From Utricularia gibba (taxonomy: Eukaryota; Streptophyta; Magnoliopsida; Lamiales; Lentibulariaceae), in contig NEEC01000026.1 of NCBI GenBank assembly GCA_002189035.1, positions 248,001 to 312,000 on the forward strand: a stretch of 64,000 nucleotides of DNA, read 5' to 3'. The translations under genes were made by a program, and so were the position numbers. Positions 12,570-23,738 of the stretch are shown in pieces (the stretch's first letter is position 1; each line of letters starts with the position of its first letter). The notes below the pieces were generated by a model. The model saw only the letters and a program-made list of their open reading frames with translations. It was not told the DNA's origin and did no database searches.

Positions 12570-14437
12570 TACTGTAACGGTTCATGATTGCTCGACCAAT
12601 GAACTACTTTGGCATCTGACTCTGTCGACACAGAGCACCTTGACCCTCCACCATGCTAAAAGTAACAGTCATAATTCGATATCATCCGAGTGAGAGTTCA
12701 TACAACCTGTTACCCAGCATAACCACCCTATATTGCAACACCCCAACCATCGTCAATCTATCCATTGTGCCTTTCTTGTGCCCCTTCGCCATTGTTAAGT
12801 ATTATTTTGTACTTCTTTTATTATCTATTATTATGTGTTAATTTAGTATTAAGTCACCCAAATTAAGAGTTATGTTGATAAGTATTTTATTTTATTAGAA
12901 AAACACAATTAATATTATTTGTATATATATTTTTTGTCTTTTTTATGTATTTTCATCCAAAGTGTCAGGAGGCATGCTTGGAGTATTACATGAGACTTGC
13001 AGAAGACGAACATTGACATTTTGTGACTTGCACATTATTTAGAGTAATTGTGGGTGGAAACTGGCACTAGTCAGGACCTCTAACTTATGACATGTAAGAC
13101 TCTGCATCAATGATTGGGTGCTTTGCACAGATGAGAAAGCTTGTTGTACATGCAAGATAGAAAGAATGATAGAAAGGAAGCATATGAAGTTAATGCATGT
13201 GAGAGTGAAATAAAGAAAATTGGAAACACTTTGAATCATTGATAGCAGTTGGGCATATGCCGCATAATTTAGTTTGAGGGCAATCAATGGCAATCCTCTC
13301 TCAATTGTCCAAGGGGAATCACATGAGCCTATTCTCGTATCTCTTTGTTAATTAGAGTGTAAGAGAGAGTAAACTATTCGTTGCTTCTATAACTAGTTAT
13401 TCAGAAGAAACCAATGAAAGCCAATGTGAGGATAGACAAGAGGAGGAAATGGAATCTCATTCCCACCAATTGTTTCCAATAATTAAGGTTCATTAATTAC
13501 GTTGTATTTTGTATTTCAGTAGTTTTTAAATCCCATTTTACAAGCCCATAACAATTTGTAAAAGTTTAACACAAAACACTTTTCTATTTGCACAATTCTG
13601 TGAGATCGACACTCATACTACATTTATTTGTATTGTGTTTTTCTATTTAAAATTTATTAAGAAAATGACACATAACAGCCATGCCCTCGCCGAGCTACAA
13701 TGTGGCGTCGCCGCCTACTTGCAAGAACTATGTAAGGCATCAGTCCCGTAACTTAGGATCCTACCATGCTTGGTTGGCTTCCTCAATTTCCTTGTGCCTC
13801 TAGTGCATGTCGGCTACCTCCTAGGGAATGCTCTAGGTCATCCCGATCTCACCTTCCTACATTTCCGTGCCTTGCATGCACAAGGCCTGCTATCGCTCGC
13901 CACACCTGTCCACCATGTAGCATCTTGTGCCTCTATGATCATCGAGGTTGCTCCATAGACCTTCGCACCCCCGTACTCCCTGCTAGCACCTGCCATCACC
14001 ATGCACCCCCACAGCATCCCAACATGCCTTGCTACATTTGCCTGTGCCCCTACATGGTGCACCACACACCACATGCTGCTTGAAGCTCGCTAATGCTCTG
14101 TGAGCCCCTGCATGTAGAACACACTCTGCAGCACCCGCCGGCGCTAGGGCATGCCTAGCGATGCCCACTCACTCCCCATGGCACCCTACTCACCCCTCGA
14201 ACTCCCCTCACGTGCACACACCATGCTAAGCCTACAGCAGCCCACAGCGCCCTACTCGTGCCACACAGCCTCACCATGCCCAACACACCCCACATTACCC
14301 TACTCATGTTGCCTTGTAGCATTCTATGTACTCTATAACACCTCACCCAACCCTGCATGCTTGCATGTTCGTCCACACCCACAACACCTAGCCAGCCTTG
14401 CTCACACTACCTACCTAGCAACACCATGCACCTCAAC
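12570..14437. repeat. Inverted, truncated copy of the Del-type LTR
   Basis: The segments at about 12,615-12,787 and 13,683-13,740 match the reverse complement of 23,220-23,450 ('gagcaccttgaccctccacc', 'caacctgttacccagca', 'gccatgccctc', 'gcaagaac'). The remainder to 14,437 is C-rich, high-GC sequence like the C-rich part of that LTR, but I cannot align it base by base. A solo LTR interrupts it at 12,793-13,677. The high-GC open frames here have no recognisable protein. Confidence 0.65.
12793..13677. repeat. Solo LTR family C (C1) with TSD gccat
   Basis: Starts TGTTAAGTATT and ends GACACATAACA, giving 5-bp inverted ends TGTTA/TAACA. The flanks gccat (12,788-12,792) and gccat (13,678-13,682) are a perfect target-site duplication inside the Del LTR fragment. 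Related copies are at 52,501-53,248 and, interrupted, at about 53,808-55,880. Confidence 0.92.
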
Positions 14438-14439
14438 AA

Positions 14440-15412
14440 TTAAATGACCTTCCTTTCCGCAGGAAAAACATGCCCGAGTTCCAAGTGACTCTCCGGGATG
14501 ATGTTTATGGCACCTGGTACATTCTGGGCAAGTAGTAGGAGTAGGGCTTGTCGGTTTAAAAGGTTGTTTGAGTGGTGGATTCCCTCCTTTGATTTCAATG
14601 GTCGTTTCCGTTGCATTGCTAGATCCTTCCTCTTTAGTTCATTCACCACCCTGATGGCAATGCCCATCACGTCAACGAAATTTGTTCTCTTGTGACCCGC
14701 TAGTGCCATCCTTATCCTTCCATCCATGCCTTCAATGAACTTATGTGTTTTCTGGTTTTCTTCAGCCATTAGGTAGGGTGCATGCCGTTCATTGTCATGG
14801 AATTTACGCAAGTACTCAATTACAATCATGGACCCTTGATGAAGCTTGTCAAACTCCATTCTTTTGACATGTCTCAACTCATCCAAAAAGAAGTTATCAT
14901 AAAACACAGTCTTGAATTCTGTCCAGGTGGTGTATAAACCATTCACAACGTTGCCGCCAATACTCCTCCACCATGCTGCAGCATTCCCCTAGCCAATGCA
15001 CAACCAGTACCGTTCTCATCTCCTCAGGTGCTTGTATCAACTCTAACTTCTCTTCCAACCTCAAAATCTAGGCTTCTGCCTCCTAAGGTGTTCTTGACTT
15101 GAAAGTTTGCACGCCAACCTTCTTGAGTGACTCATGGTAATCCTTTTCTTCCTTTACATTTTTGCAAGCCGCCCCTTCAACAACAACTGCTTTGCCTGAA
15201 TTCCCCACATTATTCCTCATCACATTAGCACACACATTAGTGAGGCTTGTCACAGCTACAGACAAGTTTTGAACTAGCTCTCACATGGTTTCTTCACCTC
15301 CAGTCCCTATTGATGCCCTTGGCACTGTGTTTGGTTCACGAGACTCCTAACTTGGTTCCTCAGACACCTCAGTACTTATTGACTTTCCCCTACGAGTTCC
15401 TCTTCTAACCAT
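14440..15412 (-). pseudogene. Del-type chromovirus gag remnant
   Basis: Reading from the ATG at 15,412 (MVRRGTRRGKS), the frame is broken by stops and shifts. The longest open piece (14,440-14,946) holds the retrotransposon gag core: a Trp-Thr-Glu-Phe block, 'FFLDELRHVKRMEF', 'LHQGSMIVIEYLRKF' and a basic tail. Only remnants of the CCHC knuckle remain near 14,450-14,530. Gag would form the virus-like particle of the element. Protease and polymerase are absent: an inverted LTR fragment abuts the end of gag. Confidence 0.8.
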
Positions 15413-15534
15413 CTTGCAAACCTGTGATTACACATATGTAAATGACTCCCTTCAATGATTAGCACACATAAAACCGTACCCGAATTCCTCTACCCTTTCT
15501 ATAGGTGATCAACCAAGGGACCTTTTAAACCTTT

Positions 15535-15545
15535 GCTCTGATACC
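15535..15545 (-). other. Primer-binding site, initiator tRNA-Met
   Basis: On the minus strand the LTR ends ...CTGACA and is followed by GTGC and GGTATCAGAGC, the complement of the 3' end of initiator tRNA-Met. It fixes the junction between the LTR (from 15,550 up) and the gag leader. Confidence 0.85.
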
Positions 15546-16989
15546 GCACTGTCAGGACCCATGCCTAGGGCTCAAGAGGTAGGAGTCATGATTGCCAAGC
15601 CCTAGATATAGGACTCTAAGACAACCTTACCCACATAATTTACATAGAGAACAACTTAGACTCTGTTTACATAGATATTGTTACATCACCACCCTAGCAT
15701 GCATAAGAACTACAACAAGCCTAAATGGGACACATCCCACACACAGCTTATTATCCTACAGTCACTAAGTAGCTCTTCACAGCCTAAAAAAGCACACTCC
15801 TACTTTGGCTGATCAGCTGACCTCTAGCTATTCCCCTCCACACTTCGAACAAGTTAAAAAGATAAACATGAGTGAAATAAAGAGAAACGTTGGAACGTAA
15901 AATATAAAAAACAAGCACATAGGCACATTATGAGTCCCATAGCCTATCTTTGCCCAAGTCCCTGGACCCTTTGGTTTAGGCATCACCTCCAAGTCTTAGG
16001 AATTGGGTTATGTATTGTCCAAGCTTTTCAGTAGAGATTAGAAGAGCCACCAACCAACCACCACCTCTAAGCTAAGACCATATCATGCAAAAACATGTTT
16101 CACTCATCTTTCTTACTTGGCTTACCCCATAAGGATGCCTCATACATACCTAACATTGTTAGCCATGAATCCCATAGTTTAAACCATGTTGCTAGGAGTG
16201 TGGGCCCACACCTCTCACCATTTTCTAACATATGTTCATATAGCACATAAATAAAGAACATTGGAGTTTTATGTACTTCAAAAGGGGAGAATGTGCTTAA
16301 AAAGAACCAACAAGGGCACATATTCCTTGAAAGGAGCAATAAAGCTGAAACAAGAGGATTTTAGAGACTCTAAATAGATTTTTCGAACACCAAACAACAC
16401 AGAAAATTATGGTTTCGATAGAGCATCCCCTGCTTGTCTTTACAAAATAATGTATAATGAAGAAGAAAGATAAGCTTGAAAAACACGAAGAACACCCTTT
16501 GAAAGTATAAAAAAAACACATAAACACATAACCACATCTTATTCCAGAGAAACGTGAGAAACATGTTTCTAACAAAAGTCAGTAGCATTCATTCCATTTA
16601 TCTTACTCCTTGCAAAACACCCCTTTCTTATTACTAAACCCACAAATTTTCTTCCTCTTTAGCTCTATTCCTTCTACAACTTTGCTTCCTAAGGTGTTTC
16701 CCCAAAACACATTCTACACCAATGTTAAAAAAGGTACATGAGTCAGCATGTCATCTAACCTATGGTCAACATGTGATCTTTCCCCCTAGTAGCACTTGCA
16801 ATAATAATATTGGCTTGTCTTAAAAATCCCCATATTGTTATGGACACTATTCCTTACTGAGTTTATACATAACTATGACCATTAAAAAGGTATTATGCTA
16901 AACTCTAGCTATAGAAATTGCAGAAAAAACAATATAAATAATATTGTTCACTAAAATCATTATATTAACATTGATATATTGATATCTGG

Positions 16990-17125
16990 AATGAGTGGTG
17001 CCATTAATGAAGGCTCCATCATTGATGGCGCCTTAGGTAAGACTCTGTTCGTGATGGCACCTTAGATAAGGCACCATACATGATGGCGCCTTAGATAAGG
17101 CACTATACGTGATGGTGCTTTAGAT
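16990..17125. repeat. Left subterminal palindromic array of the MULE
   Basis: Four or five units with inverted arms built on GGCRCCAT...ATGGYGCC, for example 'gatggcaccttagataaggcaccat' and 'gatggcgccttagataaggcactat', where the arms surround a TTAGATAA spacer. Matching units occur near the other end at 22,378-22,507. Confidence 0.85.
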
Positions 17126-17362
17126 CTGCTAAGCCCATACTTCTCCTTCTATATATATCTCATATCTTCACAACTTTTTTCATTCATCTTAAAAGTTGAA
17201 TAGAATCGAAGTTGAAGAAAATTTTGATAATATCGTTTTTTCATTTTATAGTATTATTTATTTAAATTTTTTATATTTCATAATAATTATATATAATTGA
17301 TTACATATATTTGTTTTACCATTTCATAATGGATAAATACACTAGCTATTTTTTTTTATTTT

Positions 17363-19779
17363 TTGGGAATGTCATCCGATTTGCACTACAATGAGGGTGA
17401 AAGTTCGTATACTCCTTCATGGCCTTGCACCAATATGCCAAATGTCAATTATGGATGTACTTATTTTATTACACATTTTAAGACATCCATTTTTTTTATA
17501 TTTGTAATAATTAATTGTATTGTAGGTGTATCTCCGAGTCTTCAATTATCATTATCTTTAAATCATGATAACAATCCAAGTGTGAACGTGGTTGAAGAAT
17601 TTCCCATAGAAGGTAATTTTAGTGAGATTAAGTTTTAATATATGAAATTATTATCATTAATTGTTTTTTTAAGATATGGTCGACCTTGATGATGATGGTG
17701 GAGACACCGACTCGAGTGAGGATTCTAAAGCCCTACTAGCAAATGTTTGTGAGGACGAAGATCCAAAGACCGGAATTGAGGCACCTTGTGCAGTACAATT
17801 GCCCGGATCTCGCTCTCGACGATTCTCTGGGGTGTTTCGTGAGGGGGGAATACCCTCTATCCAAAACAATCTAGAAAACACTTTCGTATCTGAAGAATTT
17901 AAATATGGTGGCAAATATAGGTGATACGATGAAAAGGTACATGTGCTGAATAAGGGAATTGTATTTACTAGTAAAGTTCATTCTCAATATTGTGTTGCCT
18001 ACTATCATATAAAATGAGAATATGAATTCATCGTTCCTGTTAGTTAGCCCACATTCTAGGAGGGCAAATGAATAAGGGATTATGCGATCTGCACGTGATG
18101 GAGTTTGGCAAGTATCGGTCTGTGACTTTCCACTTACTTGCATGGCATATATGGATGGAGCGCAACATCGCAACCTTTCTAGTTTATTCATTGGATATGA
18201 ATGTATGCATACTGCACATAGAGAATGAGGTATAGTTTAAATATTTCTTAATTTTTTTTACATAGTTTATATTTTTAATAACTTTTCTTTTTTGTAGAGA
18301 TTAAGGTTGCTGATGCTTGAAAATGTATTTTTGAAAAATATCAAAAGAAGATTACTTATGAACATGCATGGTACGATGCTCAACTTGCTTTTGAGTTGGT
18401 CTATGGAACATGGGAATCATCAGTGCAAAAGGTACCTACATTATTTCTGGCAATCACGCAAGCCAATCTGGGTAAAGTGGTCTCGTGGGACTGCTTTCCC
18501 ACTATTGTAGAAGAGGATCATAAAATCATGCACTATGTTTTTTGGGCCTATGGTTCCTTTATTCGAGCATTCAAGTTTTGCAGGCATATTGTTATGGTCG
18601 ATGCCACCTTTTTATATGGACGTTATGACCACAAGTTGCTCATGGCCACTACCAAGGATCGAGGTGGTCACATCCTACCGTTAGCCTATGCATTCATCGA
18701 CGAGGAGAGTAGAGATGCATATCTTTGGTTTATTGATTTGCTAGATGAGCATTTTTTTTGTCGAGGCCAGGGTAGTATAATCTTGGACAGAGCTGCAGGC
18801 ATGCTTGCAGCTGTGAGGAATTACACTGGGTTTCAAGAAGGCCGTCTGACCCACTTTTGGTGTTTGCGTCATTATGTTTCCAACTTCAATAAGAAGTTTG
18901 GAAGCAAAATACTTAAGCAAATGACTTACAACACCGGAGCAACATGTGATCCAAGAAAGATGATGATGTATCTCGAAAGGATTCAAAAGAAAATCTGATG
19001 ACTTATGCATGGTTCTTTGAGCCAGAAAATGGTCCATATGAGAGATGGGCACTCTCATATGATTCAGGCAGACGCTATGGGAATCTAACTTCTAATGCAA
19101 CAAAGATCATGAACAACGTTCTCAAGGTTTGCCGTTGGTTTCCCTTAGATACAATTGTTGAGACTACATTGTACAAGTCAGCTACCATCCTCCAGGAGCG
19201 TAAAGAGGAGATCACCTCGATGACAGAAAACCACCAAGAATTATGTTTGAGGTTACTTAAATTTTTAATGTTTTATTATTTTACTTTATGTATAACACTT
19301 GTTATCTATGTATGCAGGCGCTCTCAGATGAGGCAAAACGTTTTTGGGATAGAGCACGTGAACGAGCTAAGACACACAAGGTGCATCAATTCGAGACGGC
19401 GAATATGTCATTTCAGATTGAAGTCGTCAGCTGTGGGAAAGGGAGACGCTTTCGTTATAGAGTGATGCTTTGTGATCAAACTTGTAGTTGCGGAAAGTAG
19501 ACTAAGTATGGTGTTCCATGCTCTCATGCTATTGCTGCTGCTGAAAAGGTGAAAGTAAGTGACGACGATCTCATGATTAGTCTTGATATATTGCATACGT
19601 TGCGACAAACGTATAGTGAAGAGGTTTTCAACCCTCTTGACTCTGATACCTATGTCCCTCACTCGGGCTGTACCCTATACCATGATCTTACATGCCGTCA
19701 GACTATTGTTGGCAGACAACGTCGCACAAGAATACACAACGAGATGGATTGGGGAGTGAATCCACCACCAACAGAATAG
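17363..19779 (+). pseudogene. MULE transposase, decayed
   Basis: The MULE catalytic domain is readable at 18,396-18,998: 'VDATFLYGRYDHKLLMATT' with the first acidic residue, 'PLAYAFIDEESRDAYLWF', 'ILDRAAGMLAAV' and a C-x-x-H block 'FWCLRHYVSNF'. A SWIM zinc finger follows (CSCGK ... GVPCSHAIAA, about 19,480-19,535), interrupted by a TAG at 19,498. The N-terminal DNA-binding part (17.4-18.2 kb) is split over several frames; a WQVSVCDFPLTC...DGAQHRNL segment is recognisable. The C-terminus ends near 19,779 (RIHNEMDWG). At least two stops and several frameshifts make it non-functional. Its role was to cut and move the surrounding element. Confidence 0.88.
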
Positions 19780-19970
19780 TCTGATAAATTTGGTTTTTTT
19801 TTGTTTGAACTTTGATTAATTGATAGTTGGAGTTATTTATTTTGGATATTTTATTTTTGGTTGTTTTCAAACTACTTTCATAAAAATAGCTTATTCGATA
19901 ACAACAAAACACATCTACTCATGCTTACGCTACCGTGATGATGATGGACGGGTCGCATAATATGGACCAC

Positions 19971-21903
19971 TTATGGTGGTGGAAATGGGAATCTCCAATA
20001 CCCATGTCCCCTCCCAGCACTAGACTGGCTTGATCCTTCATGGGGCATTATGAACTCCGGGTAAGGAGGCGGCCAAGGATATGACGAAGTCATAGCCAAG
20101 AGTAGTGGTTGCATATAAGAAGAAGGAGCCTCGGTTGATAGTCTACTCGTTGGTGCCGCATATTGTTGAAACAACTCTGCATTGAAATTCTCGTATGCTT
20201 GGTCCATGTGGACTGTGCAGGGTCATCATCACTAGGTAGCGGTGAGTGATGTGCCATGAGTGACTGGCTCCATCCAAGCTGCTGGCTAAGACCCTCAAAT
20301 GTCCACGTTGCTTCTTGGTCCTTAGCACGAAATCTATCTAACTGTGCGACCTGAAAAAGAAACAAGATATCAGAAATAAGTTTACACTATCTAACTCATA
20401 TTTGCACAAAGGATTATTTTACCGCATAAGCTATCGGCTCTGCATCTCCACCTCGATATCCATCACCCTTCTCTTGTCTTCTTCCAAGATACATTAATGC
20501 GTGTGGCCTATGCCAAGTCATGTACGCCGCCTCAGACACTGTAGGGATGTCATGCATCTGGAGAATGTGAGTGTGCCTAGATGCCCACAAAGCTATACGT
20601 GCAGCATGCTCCAACGTCCAATTAGTATCGTAGGAGTCTCTAGTAAACTTATGTTTTGCAGGATATTGATCTGGAGGGAGTAGAATAACACGGCCACATC
20701 CAAACTAACGAGAAACTCGATCAGGGCAATGGGGCTCCACTCGAGATGCATATATCATTGGATTGGCATACTACCAAAGCATGCGATCACATTCCGGAAC
20801 ACACAATAAATGTATATCCTCGTAAGGAGTCCACTCACACTGTCCAAGAAAACAATGAAGTGTGTGTCATGACAATATCCATGATTCAACGAAAAATAAA
20901 TTTATATGAAAACAATGTACCTCGTCATCCCCGCAAACCAAATCAAGTGTGTCACAAATTGGCTCTAACTTGTGGGAGACGACATTTGAGTGGTCGAGCC
21001 AACCTTCAAACCTCCAACCATACACGAACAGTTTAAACCCCTTGCCCTCTCAATATACATCGTGTGGGAAATGACGCTTCAGTATAGGACGTAGAGATGA
21101 GATCCGAGTATATGACCACAACTGCATAAAAAACATTATAATAGGATAAATTTTAACATATATAATACTAGTCAAGAAATCAAGAAATTGAACCTGAAGA
21201 AGACGATGGGCACCACCCATTGTAACTTGCCTAAGTGCACACAAATCAAGCTCGCGATATAAATTCGCTAGAACAACTATCCCCCAACTAGTAGTCATCC
21301 AGCGATCTTGATCTGCCATCCAATCAAGGACACTTAACTTGGCACGATTACCGGTGGCATCCTGGAAAAAAACCTCGCAACAGACTAATAGTACCACCGC
21401 ACGAGCAAAACGTACAACTTCCTCCTCAGGAGTCTCCGCTGTGATACCAATGTATGTATCATCAATGTATGTTTGAAGGCCAATCATAATGAACTATGAA
21501 TCACCAACAATGAAGGTCTCCTAGGGCTCCCATCCAAACTGTTCGACACATAGTTCACGCCATTGCTATATTGTGCATTTTGTGCGAGTGCGAACCATCG
21601 GTATACCATCTTGGAGAGCGATCGTGGCCTCTCCACATGGTAAGAAGAAGGTGTGCGTCTCTGGACACCATCTCTCAACTAAAGCTGTGAGAAAATTGTG
21701 GTCTAGTTCCATTCGTAATGTCTTAAGAACTCCATAAAAACCCCAATCATCGAGATATCTCGTAGTCCTCTCCTCCCATGATCTGCCTGCCAAGAATTTG
21801 TAGTTGTGTTTGAATTGCATCGTTTTACGATCTGATCCCTATAATAGACCATAAGTAATGTACTGTTGCTGCATATCCAACAGGCTCGAATCCTCAGGAC
21901 CAT
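19971..21903 (-). pseudogene. Plant mobile domain (PMD) gene inside the MULE, decayed
   Basis: Reading leftward, pieces of the aminotransferase-like plant mobile domain appear in order. These are GPEDSSLLDMQQQY (about 21,900), YLDDWGFYGVLKTLRMELDH and LTALVERWCPETHTFFLPCG (21,566-21,820), then TPEEEVVRFARAVVLL and TTSWGIVVLANLYREL (21,050-21,487). The C-terminal 'PDRVSR*FG' (about 20,700) has TAG where the family has Gln. A Pro/Ser-rich tail is at 19,971-20,207. Stops near 21,563, 21,530 and 20,707 break the frame. PMD proteins (MAIL1/MAIN in Arabidopsis) act in silencing and genome stability and are known to be carried by transposons. The gene is convergent with the transposase. Confidence 0.85.
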
Positions 21904-22377
21904 GAACTCTTAAACATGACAACATGTCAATCTACAAAAAAAAACATTACATATTTGACAAGAAATAATATAATAAATTAAATATATTAGTCAATAATAA
22001 AAAAATAATAAAAACATAATATTCATAAAAAAAATATTACGTCAATGTACAAAAAAATTTAAAACAAATTGATAAATATCATATATGTAATAAAAAAACC
22101 ATGACAAATTAATAAACAAAATAATTAATCAAACAATAAAAAAATTAAATAACTAACTTGATTGTTTTCCTACAATCAAAAAATTAAAATATCAAAACTT
22201 ATGAATATAAAAAAATTCATAGTCTTACACTTGTAATCAAACTATTTTTTTATCACAATTTACACTTGTAGGATATGAAGAACGATCAGAGTATTTATAA
22301 GGAGAATGTAATAATAGAACAAGTGAGCGTGCTTGGGAAATGGAAGGGGAGCGTGGGCTCCTTCCATTGGGAGCAAC

Positions 22378-22507
22378 CAGGCACCATCATTGATGGTGTC
22401 ATGCAACAAGGCGCCATCAATGATGGTGCCATGCTATATGCACTTTGAGGCACCATCATTGATGGTGTTTTTTAGCATACGGTTTCTAAAGCACCATCAA
22501 TAATGGT
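22378..22507. repeat. Right subterminal palindromic array of the MULE
   Basis: Four palindromes: ggcaccatcattgatggtgt, ggcgccatcaatgatggtgc, ggcaccatcattgatggtgt and agcaccatcaataatggtat, spaced 12-30 bp. They share the arm sequence of the array at the left end. Confidence 0.9.
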
Positions 22508-23738
22508 ATGATAAACAAAGTGATATTATTATTCGCATATACTATTATTAATATATTGTATTTATTAATCAATATTATTTATGTTAATTTTTCTAGAAAT
22601 TGCATACCATAACACCTATGTGCACTTCCTGGTCCAGCTCGTGCGGCTACTTCCCCCACCCGTGCTCATGCACGGCCTCGCACATAGGAAAATTACTCAA
22701 CGATATGAGAATAAACAACATCCTTACCTAGCGCTAGCCTCTATGTACAATACTCAACCCAAGCCTCCCGAGTCCGAATGGTGGATGCCTATCGTGAATC
22801 GAGCCAACTGCCCGCACTCTCCTCGATTCACGTGCTCAACTTGTGCGATTCCACTCCCTCCACCGCTAACCTCCACACCTATTTACATGGCCCACAAGGC
22901 CCTACGCAATAAGGTGGTCTACCTTCCCTCTCAACTCATGATCTACTTGGCCCTTGCGCCCCTCATGTCCAATGACCCAATCCCTCCCTTCCTTTGGCTC
23001 TTATCCAAAACCAGCATAGCCCAAATCTCCCACGTCTCCCATCTACCTGCTCCCTTGGATTCCGAGTCTCACAATCCTCCCCCCCTTAAGACGCTTAGTC
23101 CTAAACCAAGAGGGATGTCCCCCGCAGCCCCGCCACACCCGCAGATGCGTGCTCTAAACTACTCTGTTAGTAACCCGGATTCCCTAGTGCTCGAGAGCCT
23201 GCCCGCACGGTTCTTGTAGGTTGGCGGCAAGGCCACGGCATAGCTCGGTGAGGGCATGGCGAGTGACTGGGCACAGTGAAGGGGCACAATGGATAAACTA
23301 CCGATGGCTGGAGTGTTGGAATATAGGGTGGTTTTGCTGGGTAACAGGTTGTACGAATTCTAACCCCGTATGATGGTATGGAATTACGATTGCTAGGTTG
23401 AGCGCGGTGGAGGGTCAAGGTGCTCGGGTCAGCGGAGTCATGCGGTTGTAGCGGTTCATGGGTCGGGCGGTCACGAGTCATTATAGTTCATTTTTTATAT
23501 TGTTTTTAAAATCAATATTTTGATTTATTTTCGATCAATTATGATTCAACGTTTTAAAAAAAATTCAATAATAATTCCTTGTAAATACAATCTTAATTTA
23601 TTATTTTAATGATTCATATGTATTTGTAAAATCACCATTACATACATGAAAGACCCGTCACATAAGTAACAAATTCCATGAAAGTGGAATGGACCACAAC
23701 AGCATCATGAGGTATGATGGGGTGGGTGGCAGGCTGGC

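Larger units (their letters stand above)
16923..22593 (+). mobile_element. Mutator-like element carrying a plant mobile domain gene
   Basis: A 5,671-bp unit flanked by an exact 11-bp target duplication, tagaaattgca (16,912-16,922 and 22,594-22,604), the size produced by Mutator-family transposases. The ends form terminal inverted repeats: the left begins GAAAAAACAATATAAATAAT, the reverse-complemented right GAAAAATTAACATAAATAAT, with similarity fading over about 50 bp. Inside are a MULE transposase remnant (+), a convergent plant-mobile-domain gene remnant (-) and palindromic arrays just inside both ends. It sits in the Del LTR, whose sequence resumes on the other side. Confidence 0.92.
15550..23480 (-). 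mobile_element. Del-type 5' LTR interrupted by a Mutator-like element
   Basis: The LTR runs from TGTCAGGACCC (15,550) to ...GAGTCA (23,480) on the plus strand. Removing the Mutator-like element and one target duplicate (5,682 bp) leaves about 2.25 kb, in the range of Del-lineage LTRs. The PBS at 15,535 and gag below it set the orientation. The open frames at 16.1-16.6 kb and 22.6-23.2 kb are inside the LTR and match no protein family. The outer end at 23,480 is inferred only from the TG...CA rule. Confidence 0.7.

Noticed and set aside
13766-14447. Cys/His/Pro-rich open frames
   Set aside because: Overlapping frames on both strands in a C-rich, compositionally biased LTR fragment. No domain is recognisable.
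16990-17125. CRISPR-like array
   Set aside because: The repeats are palindromes of uneven spacing at both ends of a DNA transposon in plant DNA. There are no uniform repeats and spacers and no cas genes.
17669-17914. Independent small gene at the MULE 5' end
   Set aside because: The acidic frame on the plus strand fits the decayed N-terminal region of the transposase, and no separate family is recognisable.
22581-23219. 212-residue Pro-rich open frame
   Set aside because: It lies inside the Del LTR, matches no family, and is open because of the C-rich composition.
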